Positions 42,779-51,872 of a DNA stretch of 64,000 nucleotides are shown piece by piece. Origin of the DNA: Listeria goaensis (lineage in GTDB: Bacteria > Bacillota > Bacilli > Lactobacillales > Listeriaceae); contig NZ_FYBQ01000002.1 in NCBI RefSeq assembly GCF_900186125.1, positions 62,001-126,000 of the forward strand. Direction: 5' to 3'. The translations under genes and the position numbers were made by a program. Positions within the stretch are counted from its first letter, which is position 1. The number at the start of each line of letters is the position of its first letter. The notes beneath the pieces were generated by a model. That model was not told where the DNA came from. It did no database searches and worked only from the letters and a program-made list of their open reading frames with translations.

Positions 42779-42798
42779 ATTAGGCACCTACTTTCCTA

Positions 42799-43749
42799 TC
42801 AACCGATTGGTTTGTCGTCGCCGGCAATTGTTTCGCGCATACTTGTATCCGCTTGAACGTTCTCCATCTTATAGTAATCCATGACCCCTAGTTTTCCTGC
42901 CTCAAAAGCACTTGCAATCGCTCTAGGAACTTCGGCTTCTGCTGCCACAACGGCTGCACGATTTTCTTGTTCCAGCGCAATCGCTTCCGCTTTACGTTTC
43001 GAAGCCGCCGCCTGAGCAACTTCCATATCAGCATTTGCTTTTTCAATATCAAGTTTTGCTTTAATATTGTCCCCGATACGCATTTCCGCAATATCAATGG
43101 ATAAAATTGTATATGCTGTCCCGTCTCCAAGCCCTTGCTCCTGAACTTTTTTCGAGATGCTATTTGGGTTTTCTAAAACATCTGTATGTTCACGCGTTTC
43201 ACCGACTGTTGATACAACTGCTTCACCGACACGGGCGATAACAGTATCTTCACCGGCACCACCGACGATACGTTCAATATTAGATTGCACCGTAATTTGC
43301 GTAATAACTTTTACTTCAACCCCGTTTTGCGCTACACCTGTAAATTCAGGTGTACGAATAACTTTTGGCGTTACGGAAGTTTGAACCGCTTCTAAAACGT
43401 CACGACCTGCTAAATCAATGGCAGCCGCACGACTAAAATCAAGCTCAATATTTGCGCGATGAGCCGCAATAAGGGCATCAACCGTATTATCAACGTCACC
43501 ACCTGCTAAATAGTGGCTTTCCAATTGGTTAACTTCAAGTTCAAGTCCAGCTTTTACAGCTTTAATAAGTGGTTTCACAACTCGCGACGGAACAACACGA
43601 CGTAAGCGCATTCCGATAAGCGTTCCAAGCCCTACCGACACTCGCGCGGAGATTGCACTAATCCAAAGCCCCACTGGTACTAGTGTAAAGAAAATAATTA
43701 AAACTAGAATAATAAGTACTGCAATAATAATTGGTCCTGCATACATCAT
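42799..43749 (-). CDS. floA: Flotillin-like protein FloA (YqfA family)
   Basis: Membrane microdomain scaffold of 316 residues. An N-terminal membrane segment (about 5-30) is followed by the SPFH/band-7 region with [56 protein letters not shown], then an Ala/Glu-rich coiled coil (about 225-290, [29 protein letters not shown]). The sequence is of the Bacillus FloA type. The ATG directly follows the TAG stop of the NfeD gene, and GGAGGCG lies inside that gene, so the two are coupled. Confidence 0.92.
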   Translation of the reverse strand: MMYAGPIIIAVLIILVLIIFFTLVPVGLWISAISARVSVGLGTLIGMRLRRVVPSRVVKPLIKAVKAGLELEVNQLESHYLAGGDVDNTVDALIAAHRANIELDFSRAAAIDLAGRDVLEAVQTSVTPKVIRTPEFTGVAQNGVEVKVITQITVQSNIERIVGGAGEDTVIARVGEAVVSTVGETREHTDVLENPNSISKKVQEQGLGDGTAYTILSIDIAEMRIGDNIKAKLDIEKANADMEVAQAAASKRKAEAIALEQENRAAVVAAEAEVPRAIASAFEAGKLGVMDYYKMENVQADTSMRETIAGDDKPIG

Positions 43750-44055
43750 CTACTTCGCCTCCATTTTTAGTTCTTCTACAAGCAAATAGCCAAAATCAAT
43801 TCCAACTACTATAATTGGCGTCCGAACGTCCAAATAACCATTTTCAAGTCTCGCCTCATATACTTTGCCTTCAATCTCAACACGCCCAATCGGCTTCATC
43901 GTTGTCACAGCAATACCAGACTTTCCATAAACCTTATCTCGTAGCGCTTTCATTCTTTCAATTTCTTTATCCTCTAAAACGCCACGATGAACGAGTCCCC
44001 AAGAGTCTCCGTATACTAGCTCGTCTTCTGAAAAATTGTGCGTCATTTGTGTCAC
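43750..44055 (-). CDS. Short NfeD-like protein (OB-fold domain only)
   Basis: Protein of 101 residues. The C-terminal half, GKSGIAVTTMKPIGRVEIEGKVYEARLENGYLDVRTPIIVVGIDFGYLLVEEL, is the NfeD beta-barrel that accompanies SPFH proteins. The membrane helices and the ClpP-like protease domain of long NfeD proteins (such as Bacillus YqeZ) are absent. It is the first gene of the floA cluster and probably binds or regulates FloA. Confidence 0.82.
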   Translation of the reverse strand: MTQMTHNFSEDELVYGDSWGLVHRGVLEDKEIERMKALRDKVYGKSGIAVTTMKPIGRVEIEGKVYEARLENGYLDVRTPIIVVGIDFGYLLVEELKMEAK

Positions 44056-44362
44056 CCTCTTTCATCAAGGTCATGCGCAACTGCTATACCTTTACCATAC
44101 CTTAATTACCATTCATTTACAATTATTTTTTTGTAAAAAAGCTCCTTTCTTGTAATTTAATTAACGCCAATAAATAGTTAACTGAAAATTTTTGCTTATA
44201 AAATAATTATAGCTGACCTAACGTTTATTTTCCAACGTCTAGGAAAGTATGGCTTATCCGTCTTAGGACTGATTCGTATGGGAGTGATTGGGAGGGGCAG
44301 AAGGTTAAGTTTGGTGAGAAAGCCGTCTGAATGGCAGCTCTTGATGCGCGGGGGATTTTATC
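44056..44362. other. Intergenic region upstream of floA cluster, no gene seen
   Basis: About 300 bases holding the floA-cluster promoter region and a GC-richer stretch (44260-44360) without a reading frame. No known RNA family motif was recognised; RNase P, SRP and 6S signatures are absent. Confidence 0.4.
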
Positions 44363-44553
44363 GATTAACACCTCTCTTCGTTCGGTCTTATATTGCGTTT
44401 CTAAACGCTAAAGCGTCATTTTCTTTTATGGATTAACACCTCTCTCCGTTCGGTCTTATATTGCGTTTCTAAACGCTAAAGCGTCATTTTCTTTTATGGA
44501 TTAACACCTCTCTCCGTTCGGTCTTATATTGCGTTTCTAAACGCTAAAGCGTT
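44363..44553. repeat. 68-bp tandem repeat, two full and one partial copy
   Basis: The unit starts GATTAACACCTCTC and ends TTTCTTTTATG. Copies start at 44363, 44431 and 44499, with an exact 68-bp period. Copies two and three share CTCTCCG where copy one has CTCTTCG; the third is cut after about 54 bases. Each unit contains the hairpin GCGTTT-cta-AACGC. The array lies 3' of hup. The role is unknown. Confidence 0.9.
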
Positions 44554-44572
44554 AAGAAACGCAATAAAACCC
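44528..44572. repeat. Nested inverted repeat at the end of the tandem array
   Basis: ATTGCGTTTCT in the third repeat pairs with AGAAACGCAAT to its right, and the interior AACGCT-aa-AGCGTT pairs too. This gives a long near-continuous stem formed where the third copy diverges from the unit. Confidence 0.75.
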
Positions 44573-44590
44573 ATCCACAAAGTGGATGGG
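44569..44590 (-). terminator. hup terminator
   Basis: CCCATCCAC-aaa-GTGGATGGG with TTTTATT on the minus strand, 28 bases after the hup stop codon. Confidence 0.88.
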
Positions 44591-44618
44591 TAGTTTTTAG
44601 CTTAAAGTCGTATGTAGA

Positions 44619-44894
44619 TTATTTTACTGCTTCTTTAAGCGCTTTACCAGGTTTGAATGCTGGTACTTTACTTGCTGGAATGTCGATTTCTTCTTTAGTA
44701 CGTGGGTTGCGACCTTTACGAGCAGCACGTTCACGAACTTCGAAGTTACCGAAACCGATTAATTGAACTTTTTCACCTTTAGAAAGGTTTTCTTGAATAG
44801 TTTCAAATAATGCTTCTACAGCTTTCGCAGCATCTTTTTTAGAAAGTTCAGCTTTTTCAGCTACACTGTTTACTAAATCTGTTTTGTTTGCCAT
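44619..44894 (-). CDS. hup: DNA-binding protein HU
   Basis: Nucleoid-associated histone-like protein of 91 residues that bends and compacts DNA. The HU signature [44 protein letters not shown] is complete, including the DNA-intercalating Pro (RNPRT). The ATG at 44894 has GGGAGGTG upstream; the extension to 44927 is not coding. Two promoters upstream suggest strong growth-phase-regulated expression. Confidence 0.95.
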   Translation of the reverse strand: MANKTDLVNSVAEKAELSKKDAAKAVEALFETIQENLSKGEKVQLIGFGNFEVRERAARKGRNPRTKEEIDIPASKVPAFKPGKALKEAVK

Positions 44895-44935
44895 TTTTGT
44901 TTCACCTCCCTCAAAAGAATAATCCAAAATAATCA

Positions 44936-45014
44936 GGTCTTAATTATTACTTGGACGTTCCTTTTCCCAAAATCACTTTAAGGCTTAAGAAAAATCTTTG
45001 AAGAATTAAGACCG
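44936..45014. repeat. 10-bp inverted repeat in the hup leader
   Basis: GGTCTTAATT (44936-44945) and AATTAAGACC (45005-45014) are exact complements 59 bases apart in the hup 5' untranslated region. They could form a leader stem that affects hup translation or stability. Confidence 0.45.
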
Positions 45015-45055
45015 AAACGGCTTAAATGCAAGCCTTTGCAGTAATTCTGATAAAA

Positions 45056-45158
45056 GATTATCACATAATCCCCGCGACTGCAAGGATTTATGCCAAATTG
45101 ACACTATTTCTTAACATTTCAAACATAATACATTACGCTTAAAACGTGATAGTATCAA
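45056..45158 (-). promoter_or_regulatory. Two candidate hup promoters
   Basis: On the minus strand: TTGATA (45153-45158), 17 bases, TAATGT (45130-45135); and TTGCAG (45079-45084), 17 bases, TAATCT (45056-45061). A two-promoter layout is also known for Bacillus hbs. The stretch between hup and the next gene holds no reading frame. Confidence 0.6.
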
Positions 45159-45278
45159 TCTGTTACACATAATACTAACTTGGAAGACCTATAATAGCAA
45201 GCGAAATCATCGCTTGGAACGAAAATAGTTCTTTTTCCTCATAAAAACAAAGCAAAAATATGTCTGTTGCCTGAAAAA

Positions 45279-45297
45279 TCTAGGTTTCTTCGCCTAG
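45279..45297 (-). terminator. Terminator of the tyrosine phosphatase gene
   Basis: On the minus strand CTAGG-cgaagaaa-CCTAG then ATTTTT, adjacent to the stop codon at 45299. Confidence 0.7.
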
Positions 45298-45298
45298 T

Positions 45299-46279
45299 TT
45301 AATACAAAAGCATATTTTGTAAACACGCTTTCATATCGCTATTAATGCCAATTCCTTCTTCAATGAATGCCTCTACAGAACCATACTTCTTTTCCATTTC
45401 TGTAAACGCAATTTCCAGATAGCTCGGCTTTGCTTCTGCCATTGGTCGAATGGCATCTAGCCCAAGCGGGACGTCATTTCCAGTGAACGCTTTAATTAAA
45501 TCAACCATTTCGCTTAAAATCTCGTCCGTATACTGGTTTGTAAGCTCATAATCGTTAAAAATCGTTTTCTCTGGAACGTCTAGTACTTTTAATAAAAGGG
45601 CGCCTAAAACGCCTGTACGGTCCTTTCCGGCGGTACAGTGGAATAAAAATGGTGTTTGACGTGTGAGAATTTGTTCGAAAATTTCGCGATAGCTACCGAG
45701 CGACGTTGCAAAAACTTTATAGCTTTCCCCCATCAGCGGTTCATAAATCGCGCTATCCGTTGGCAAATCTAACTTTTGTTTTTCCGCTGGTTCATTTTTA
45801 GCTGTACCAATTGGGATGTTGAGATTTGGAATGTTGGGGATTTCAGGCGTTTGTTGTGCGGTCACTTCGGTTGTGCTACGCAAATCGCAAATCCATTTGA
45901 TGCCAAGCTGTTCAATTTGTGCTACGTCATTTTTGGTGAGGCCTGCTAAATTGCCAGAGCGATACAGTGCCCCCCACTTTACCTGCTTGCCGTTTTCATT
46001 CATGTAGCCGCCTAAATCGCGGAAATTAAACGTACCTTCAAAGTTTAGAATCCGCTGGGTTGAAACGGTTATCTCACCATTCGGTTGTTCTAAAATAAAA
46101 TAGGGACGTGTCTTTGTTTCAGACGTGTGGGCGATAGTTTCCGGAACCGCTGTCAAGGTTGCAATTTGGCGGCTCGCCTTTGTTTTTTCAGGCTTTGTAT
46201 CGACGTACAAAATGGAGCCGTTTTCAATTTTTTCATCAAAAGTAATGTTGTATTGTTTTTCTTCCTGAATGACTAACAT
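45299..46279 (-). CDS. Tyrosine/lipid phosphatase (Lmo1935-like)
   Basis: Protein of 326 residues of the LipA/IphP-type tyrosine phosphatase family. The N-terminal 90 residues form an Ig-like beta region; the catalytic domain starts at FNFRDLGGYMNENGKQVKWGALYRSGNL and contains the P-loop FLFHCTAGKDRTGVLGALLL. Lys after Gly in the P-loop (AGKDR) is typical of members acting on phosphoinositides and phosphotyrosine. No signal peptide is seen. It lies between hup and gpsA as in EGD-e lmo1935. Confidence 0.85.
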   Translation of the reverse strand: MLVIQEEKQYNITFDEKIENGSILYVDTKPEKTKASRQIATLTAVPETIAHTSETKTRPYFILEQPNGEITVSTQRILNFEGTFNFRDLGGYMNENGKQVKWGALYRSGNLAGLTKNDVAQIEQLGIKWICDLRSTTEVTAQQTPEIPNIPNLNIPIGTAKNEPAEKQKLDLPTDSAIYEPLMGESYKVFATSLGSYREIFEQILTRQTPFLFHCTAGKDRTGVLGALLLKVLDVPEKTIFNDYELTNQYTDEILSEMVDLIKAFTGNDVPLGLDAIRPMAEAKPSYLEIAFTEMEKKYGSVEAFIEEGIGINSDMKACLQNMLLY

Positions 46280-46319
46280 TTTATCCCTCCTCTTGATTTT
46301 TATTCTAGCATAATCCGCA

Positions 46320-46353
46320 AAAAAAGCCGACTCTAAAATAGAGTCAGCTTTTT
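46320..46353 (-). terminator. gpsA terminator
   Basis: AAAGCcGACTCT / AGAGTCaGCTTT with T-tracts on both strands; on the minus strand it ends the der-gpsA transcript. A smaller hairpin with the same CTCTA core lies at 46419-46433 next to the gpsA stop. Confidence 0.82.
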
Positions 46354-46441
46354 AATAAGATAAATGGCTTGTTTTATAGGTTTCTACATTTCCAAGGCGT
46401 ATAAATCGCTTTAAAATCACTCTATTTTAGAGTTTTCGGTT

Positions 46442-47458
46442 TTAAAACTTCTCTTTCTCTACTTTTTTCTCGCGTCCCATCAACATATCAACGGCTTCGC
46501 CTGGATCTTTTTCGGCAAAAAGCACTTCGTAAATCGCTTTTGAAATCGGCATATCGATGTTCAGTTTTTCTGCCCAACCGTAAACCGCTTTTGCCGTTCG
46601 GACGCCTTCTACGACCATGCCCATGCTTTCTAGCACCTCATCTAAACTTTTTCCTTTGCCAAGCATGTTACCAGCTCGCCAGTTGCGGGAGTGCACGCTC
46701 GTACAGGTAACGATTAAATCGCCAATCCCTGTTAAGCCGTAAAACGTTTGCGGATGAGAACCTACAGCAACCCCTAGACGCGTAATTTCCGCCATTCCAC
46801 GGGTCATTAATGCCGCTTTCGCATTATCTCCGTAGCCAAGACCGTCAGAAATCCCTGCACCTAACGCAATGATATTCTTAAGGGCTCCGCCAATTTCCGC
46901 ACCTACAACATCTTCATTGGTATAAATGCGCAAATTATTGTTGATAAAAACGTCTTGAACTTGCTCGGCCAGCGCTAAATCATGGCTACTTGCACAAAGC
47001 GTTGTTGGATGACGAAGAGCGACTTCCTCGGCATGGCTCGGACCAGAAAGGACTACAATGCCTTTCCGTTTTGTCGCATCAATTTCTTCCGCAATCACTT
47101 CAGACATGCGTAAATTCGTTTCAGGTTCAATTCCTTTGCTTACATGAACAATGATTTTCGGCTCCGTAAGCGTGTCATTTAGCTGTTTACAAACGATGCG
47201 CATCGCATTTGTCGGAATCGCAATGACGAGCATATCTGCATGGCTGATTGCCTCTTCTAGCGAAAGCGTAGCCCGAATGGACTCCGGTAGCTGAATATCT
47301 GGAAGATAATGAGCATTTTTATGCGACTGGTTAATCTCATCAACAATCGCATGATGATTTCCCCAAATAAAAACCTCTTCATTATTGTCGGCTAAAACCA
47401 TAGCAAGAGCAGTTCCCCAGCTTCCCGCACCGAGAACTGCGATTTGTTTTTTAGTCAA
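46442..47458 (-). CDS. gpsA: NAD(P)-dependent glycerol-3-phosphate dehydrogenase
   Basis: Reduces dihydroxyacetone phosphate to sn-glycerol-3-phosphate for phospholipid synthesis. The 338-residue protein has the cofactor motif [12 protein letters not shown] at the N-terminus, the conserved GVEI-type region [38 protein letters not shown] with the catalytic Lys, and [11 protein letters not shown] choose the TTG at 47458 because GGAGGAG lies 6 bases upstream; the ATG at 47473 overlaps that site. It follows der by 17 bp in one operon. Confidence 0.94.
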   Translation of the reverse strand: MTKKQIAVLGAGSWGTALAMVLADNNEEVFIWGNHHAIVDEINQSHKNAHYLPDIQLPESIRATLSLEEAISHADMLVIAIPTNAMRIVCKQLNDTLTEPKIIVHVSKGIEPETNLRMSEVIAEEIDATKRKGIVVLSGPSHAEEVALRHPTTLCASSHDLALAEQVQDVFINNNLRIYTNEDVVGAEIGGALKNIIALGAGISDGLGYGDNAKAALMTRGMAEITRLGVAVGSHPQTFYGLTGIGDLIVTCTSVHSRNWRAGNMLGKGKSLDEVLESMGMVVEGVRTAKAVYGWAEKLNIDMPISKAIYEVLFAEKDPGEAVDMLMGREKKVEKEKF

Positions 47459-47475
47459 AATAAACTCCTCCATTT

Positions 47476-48786
47476 CTATTTCCGCTTACGTGGTATCACG
47501 CGAATTGGTGTCCCTTCAAATGGAAATGCTTCACGAATTCGGTTTTCTAAGAAGCGTTCATATGAAAAGTGCATAAGTTCGGGTTCATTGACAAACACAA
47601 CAAAAGCGGGCGGTTTGACAGCCACTTGGGTCGTATAGAAAATTTTAAGTCGTTTTCCTTTATCCATCGGTGCCGGATTCATTGCAACGGCATCACTAAT
47701 GACATCGTTAAGCATGCTCGACTGCACGCGCAGTGAATGATTGTCGCTCACTTGGTTGATAAGCGGGAACAAATTGGTCAAGCGCTTTTTCGTTAATGCT
47801 GATACAAAAACGATGGGTGCGTATGTTAGAAATTGGAATTGTTCGCGAATATCTTCCGTAAAAGTATTCATTGTTTTTTCATCTTTTTCGATGGCATCCC
47901 ATTTATTTACGACGATGATAATCGCGCGGCCTGCATCGTGAGCATAGCCAGCAATTCGTTTATCTTGCTCGCGAATACCTTCTTCGGCGTTTAAAACGAC
48001 AAGGACGACATCGGAGCGCTCGATGGCGCGCATGGCACGTAAAACGCTGTATTTTTCAGTACTTTCGTAAACCTTCCCTTTTTTCCGCATACCGGCCGTA
48101 TCGATCATAACGTATTCTTGATCTTCAAACGTATAACCGGTGTCAATCGCGTCGCGTGTCGTTCCTGCGATATTTGAGACGATAACTCGGTCTTCGCCTA
48201 GCATGGCGTTAATAAGTGAGGATTTCCCAACGTTCGGACGGCCGATTAATGAAAATTTAATCACATCATCATCGTATTCGTCCTCTTCTTCTTGCGGGAA
48301 ATGTTTGCGTACTTCATCAAGCAAATCCCCGAGTCCTAACCCATGCGAACCAGAAATTGGATAGGGCTCACCGAAACCAAGTGAATAAAAATCATACACT
48401 TGATCGCGCATTTCAGGGTTATCTACTTTGTTGACGGCCAGAACGACTGGCTTTTGCGAACGATATAAAATTTTAGCGACTTGTTCATCGGCATCAGTCA
48501 CGCCTTCACGACCATTTGCAATAAAAATAATGACATCCGCTTCATCAATTGCGATTTCTGCTTGTGCACGGATTTGGTCTAAAAACGGCTCGTCGCCAAT
48601 TTCGATTCCGCCCGTATCAATAATATTAAACTCTTTTCCAAGCCATTCTGCTGTATTGTAAATTCGGTCACGCGTTACGCCTGGGACATCTTCTACGATA
48701 GAAACACGTTCCCCGACAATGCGGTTAAAAATGGTCGATTTCCCAACGTTCGGTCGACCTACAATTGCTACAACTGGTTTCACCAT
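47476..48786 (-). CDS. der: Ribosome-assembly GTPase Der (EngA)
   Basis: Essential double-GTPase acting in 50S subunit maturation, 436 residues. Two G domains are visible: GRPNVGKST / DTGG / NKVD and GRPNVGKSS / DTAG / NKWD, followed by a KH-like C-terminal domain ending RVIPRKRK. The ATG at 48786 has AAGGTG 6 bases upstream and gives the standard length; three extra in-frame codons upstream are not needed. Confidence 0.95.
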   Translation of the reverse strand: MVKPVVAIVGRPNVGKSTIFNRIVGERVSIVEDVPGVTRDRIYNTAEWLGKEFNIIDTGGIEIGDEPFLDQIRAQAEIAIDEADVIIFIANGREGVTDADEQVAKILYRSQKPVVLAVNKVDNPEMRDQVYDFYSLGFGEPYPISGSHGLGLGDLLDEVRKHFPQEEEDEYDDDVIKFSLIGRPNVGKSSLINAMLGEDRVIVSNIAGTTRDAIDTGYTFEDQEYVMIDTAGMRKKGKVYESTEKYSVLRAMRAIERSDVVLVVLNAEEGIREQDKRIAGYAHDAGRAIIIVVNKWDAIEKDEKTMNTFTEDIREQFQFLTYAPIVFVSALTKKRLTNLFPLINQVSDNHSLRVQSSMLNDVISDAVAMNPAPMDKGKRLKIFYTTQVAVKPPAFVVFVNEPELMHFSYERFLENRIREAFPFEGTPIRVIPRKRK

Positions 48787-48882
48787 TCTATTCACCTTCT
48801 TTTTCTTTCAAATTCCTATTTATCAGACTTTATTAAGTTTATCAGTAATTGCCCCTTATCGCAACAGCTGAAATTTAAACAT

Positions 48883-48914
48883 AAAAAAAGCTTTACCAGA
48901 AAAAGATAAAGCTT
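48883..48914 (-). terminator. Terminator of the tRNA pair
   Basis: AAGCTTTA / TAAAGCTT around a 11-base loop with a T-tract on the minus strand. Confidence 0.8.
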
Positions 48915-48928
48915 GTGTGATACGTTTA

Positions 48929-49020
48929 TGGCGGAGAAAGAGGGATTTGAACCCTCGCGCCGCGTTAGCGACCTACACCCTTAGCAGGGGCGCCTCTTCA
49001 GCCTCTTGAGTATTTCTCCG
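48929..49020 (-). tRNA. tRNA-Ser (GCT)
   Basis: Minus-strand gene of 92 bases including encoded CCA. Acceptor CGGAGAAA/TTTCTCCG, anticodon loop CTGCTAA (GCT), long variable arm typical of tRNA-Ser, and T-loop GGTTCAAATCC. Confidence 0.93.
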
Positions 49021-49025
49021 AGTGA

Positions 49026-49098
49026 CTCCACAGGCAGGACTCGAACCTGCGACCGATCGGTTAACAGCCGATTGCTCTACCAACTGAGCTACTGTGGA
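49026..49098 (-). tRNA. tRNA-Asn (GTT)
   Basis: Minus-strand gene of 73 bases. Acceptor TCCACAG/CTGTGGA, D-arm AGCTCAGTTGGTAGAGC, anticodon loop CTGTTAA (GTT), T-loop GGTTCGAGTCC. The 3' CCA is not encoded (TCA follows). It is 5 bp upstream of tRNA-Ser in the same transcript. Confidence 0.93.
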
Positions 49099-49132
49099 AT
49101 AAACTTAACAAATTTAATTATAATCAGCTTTT

Positions 49133-49174
49133 TATAAAAAAGCAAGCGAAATTTCAGTTGAAATTTCGCTTGCT
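49133..49174 (-). terminator. sprT terminator overlapping its coding end
   Basis: AAGCAAGCGAAATTTCA / TGAAATTTCGCTTGCTT pair over 16-17 bp with a T-tract on the minus strand. The 5' arm encodes the last six codons of the SprT-like protein. Confidence 0.88.
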
Positions 49175-49627
49175 TGAAGCTGTTCCATTCGCTATATATT
49201 GCAACTTCCCACCACATTTCCCGCACGCATAACGATTCACGTTAAACTTCCTTTTCCTAAAAAAGTCTTGCCCGCATTGTTCACAAACATAGACGTGCTT
49301 CGGAATGTCCGGCTCGATAGCTTTACAAAAGCGCGGGGCATCGACTGCTTTTAAAAGGGCGCGAAATTCAGCGTCGCGATGCATATAGCCTTTTCCTTCT
49401 AAATGCAAATGGTAATGGCAGAGTTCGTGCTTCATAATGCCTAAAAAATAGTCTGCGCCGTAATGAAACAAATATTTCGGATTCATTTCAATATCGTGCG
49501 AACGAAGCAGGTAGCGCCCGCCCGTTGTCCGCAACCTTGAATTAAAACGCGCCTGATGTTTAAACACTTTATCAAAGTATCGAAGCGATGTTTCTTCCAT
49601 CCATTTTTGTAATTCCGCTTGTTCCAT
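49154..49627 (-). CDS. SprT-like zinc metallopeptidase-fold protein
   Basis: Cytoplasmic protein of 157 residues. The zinc-binding motif HELCHYH (about residues 67-73) matches the SprT domain, and two CxxC pairs (CEQCG and CGKCGG) form a C-terminal zinc ribbon. The bacterial role is not established; eukaryotic SPRTN cleaves DNA-protein cross-links. It is 1 bp after tex, so the two are co-translated. The last codons lie inside the terminator. Confidence 0.87.
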   Translation of the reverse strand: MEQAELQKWMEETSLRYFDKVFKHQARFNSRLRTTGGRYLLRSHDIEMNPKYLFHYGADYFLGIMKHELCHYHLHLEGKGYMHRDAEFRALLKAVDAPRFCKAIEPDIPKHVYVCEQCGQDFFRKRKFNVNRYACGKCGGKLQYIANGTASSKRNFN

Positions 49628-49628
49628 T

Positions 49629-51788
49629 TTACGCCCCTGCAGGTCCTACCATAGAAAGTGCGATACGGTTTTTCTTCAAATCGACTTCTTCTACCCAGAC
49701 GGTCACGATATCGCCTACTGAAACGACGCTCATTGGATTTTTGACGAACGAACGGCTTAGTTTCGAAATGTGAACTAGTCCATCTTGTTTGACACCGATA
49801 TCAACAAAGGCTCCGAAATCTACCACATTTCGAACGGTCCCTTGAAGCTCCATTCCCGCTTTCAAATCCTCCATCTTGATAACGTCTTGTTTTAGCATGG
49901 GTGCTTGGAGCGAATCACGTAGGTCACGCCCGGGCGCAATTAGGTTTTGAATGATATCTTTTAGCGTTTCTACCCCGATTTCAAGTTCTTTGGCGGTTTC
50001 TGTGACATTCAAATCGGCGAGCGCTTGTTTTAAGCTGTCTGACCCGATATCTTTTACCGTATGATTAGCTTTTTCGATGAGTTGTTTCGCGGCAGCATAG
50101 CTTTCTGGGTGAATTGCGGTCTTATCAAGCGGATTCTTCCCTTCTAGAATTCGCATGAAGCCAATACTTTGCTCGTATGATTTTGCGCCAAGACGGGGCA
50201 CTTTTTTCAGTTCGGCACGCGATTGAAATGGCCCGTTTTCCTCGCGATATTTGCGAATGTTCCCCGCAACCGTTTTGTTTAAACCTGCCACATATTGGAG
50301 CAACGCGGCTGATGCGGTATTCACGTTTACGCCAACTTGGTTTACAGCCGTTTCGACGACAAACGTCAAAGTATCATTTAATTTTTTCTGTGCTACGTCA
50401 TGCTGATACTGGCCAACGCCAACTGATTTCGGATCGATTTTAACCAATTCGGCGAGCGGATCTTGCAGACGGCGACCAATTGAAACGGCGCTTCGTTCTT
50501 CGACTTGATAATCAGGAAACTCTTCACGCGCCACATCACTAGCGGAATAAACACTTGCGCCGGCTTCGTTTACAATCGTATAAAACGCTTGGCTATTTGC
50601 TTCTTTTATGACTTCTACAATAAATTGCTCAGTTTCTCGCGATGCCGTTCCATTACCAATGGCGATGATTTCAATAGCATATTTCGAAAGCCACTCGGTT
50701 ACTTTTTGTTTAGCTTCTGGCCGGCGCGCTTTAGCTGTATGCGGATAAATAACGCCAATTTCAAGCACTTTTCCTGTAGAATCTAAAACGGCGAGTTTAC
50801 AGCCTGTACGATACGCTGGGTCAACGCCTAACACGACTTTGCCTTTTAACGGCGGTTGCAAGAGTAATTTTCGCAAGTTTTCTGAAAAAATATCAATCGC
50901 GTGATCTTCGGCGATTTCGCTTAACTCGGCGCGAATTTCACGTTCAATTGCTGGTCCAATGAAACGTTTGTAGGCATCTAAAATCGCGACGCGGACGACT
51001 TGAACGGAAGCGTTCTCCTTTTTCGGCAACATGCTTTCTTCTAAAAAGTGGTGAATTTTCGTCGTATCGACTTGTACAGCAACACGGAGAACGCCTTCTT
51101 TTTCGCCGCGGTTGAAAGCAAGGACACGGTGATTTTGCATTTTAGCAATCATTTCTTGATACTCGTAATACATTTCGTAAACAGCTTTTTCGTCCTCAGC
51201 ATCGTTTTTCTTCGTGGAAACAATCATCCCAAATTTACGCGTAAAATCGCGAATCCATTTGCGATACTCCGCCACATCGCTCACTTGTTCGGCGATAATT
51301 TCGTGCGCACCTTGCAGCGCTTCTTCGACAGTTTGAACGTTGTTTTCAGCCGAAATATAACGCGCCGCCTCTTCTTCAGGATTTCCGTCAGAAAATGTGA
51401 GTAACCATTCAGCGAGTGGCAGTAAACCTTGTTCCTTCGCAATGGTCGCTTTTGTTCTTTTCTTTTGTTTAAAAGGGCGGTAAAGGTCTTCTAATGTTTG
51501 TTGTTTATCCGTCCCTAAAATTTGTTTACGTAGTTCTTCCGTTAATTTTCCTTGTTCCTCAATTAAACGAATGACTTCTTCTTTTCGCGCCTCTAGCTTG
51601 GTGATATATTGGTAAGTTTCTTCAATATCTCGAATTTCGACTTCGTCAAGACTGCCCGTTTTTTCTTTACGGTAGCGGGCGATAAACGGTACGGTATTCC
51701 CTTCTTCAAGCAATCCAATTACTGCATCAATTTGCGCGGGCTTATAAGTTAATTTCTTGTAAATAAATGGTAAGACACTTTTTTCCAC
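49629..51788 (-). CDS. tex: RNA-binding transcription accessory protein Tex
   Basis: Cytoplasmic nucleic-acid-binding protein of 719 residues. Order: N-terminal Tex helical region (PFIARYRKEKTGSLDEVEIRDIEETYQYITKLEARKE), YqgF/RuvX-like nuclease fold (VLGVDPAYRTGCKLAVLD), helix-hairpin-helix region (VGVNVNTASAALLQYVAGL) and a C-terminal S1 domain (GMELQGTVRNVVDFGAFVDIGVKQDGLVHISKL). All expected domains are present at the usual length. First gene of the tex-sprT unit. Confidence 0.94.
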   Translation of the reverse strand: MEKSVLPFIYKKLTYKPAQIDAVIGLLEEGNTVPFIARYRKEKTGSLDEVEIRDIEETYQYITKLEARKEEVIRLIEEQGKLTEELRKQILGTDKQQTLEDLYRPFKQKKRTKATIAKEQGLLPLAEWLLTFSDGNPEEEAARYISAENNVQTVEEALQGAHEIIAEQVSDVAEYRKWIRDFTRKFGMIVSTKKNDAEDEKAVYEMYYEYQEMIAKMQNHRVLAFNRGEKEGVLRVAVQVDTTKIHHFLEESMLPKKENASVQVVRVAILDAYKRFIGPAIEREIRAELSEIAEDHAIDIFSENLRKLLLQPPLKGKVVLGVDPAYRTGCKLAVLDSTGKVLEIGVIYPHTAKARRPEAKQKVTEWLSKYAIEIIAIGNGTASRETEQFIVEVIKEANSQAFYTIVNEAGASVYSASDVAREEFPDYQVEERSAVSIGRRLQDPLAELVKIDPKSVGVGQYQHDVAQKKLNDTLTFVVETAVNQVGVNVNTASAALLQYVAGLNKTVAGNIRKYREENGPFQSRAELKKVPRLGAKSYEQSIGFMRILEGKNPLDKTAIHPESYAAAKQLIEKANHTVKDIGSDSLKQALADLNVTETAKELEIGVETLKDIIQNLIAPGRDLRDSLQAPMLKQDVIKMEDLKAGMELQGTVRNVVDFGAFVDIGVKQDGLVHISKLSRSFVKNPMSVVSVGDIVTVWVEEVDLKKNRIALSMVGPAGA

Positions 51789-51837
51789 GGTATGTACCTC
51801 CTCGAACTTCCTTCTTTTCTAGTGTATCAATAAATAG

Positions 51838-51865
51838 AAAAAACTGCCATTTAAAAATGACAGTT
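51838..51865 (-). terminator. Terminator of the sigB operon
   Basis: AACTGcCAT / ATGaCAGTT; the mismatch is a U-G pair in minus-strand RNA. A T-tract follows. It closes the transcript after rsbX. Confidence 0.8.
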
Positions 51866-51872
51866 CGGTTCT

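Noticed and set aside
44165-44362. Possible structural RNA (RNase P, SRP or 6S RNA)
   Set aside because: None of the conserved core motifs of these RNAs could be found in the stretch.
44363-44553. Possible CRISPR array
   Set aside because: The 68-bp units are directly abutting with no unique spacers, and no cas genes are near.
48929-49098. tRNA pair as an integration site
   Set aside because: Both tRNA genes are intact and no duplicated tRNA 3' end or integrase was found nearby.
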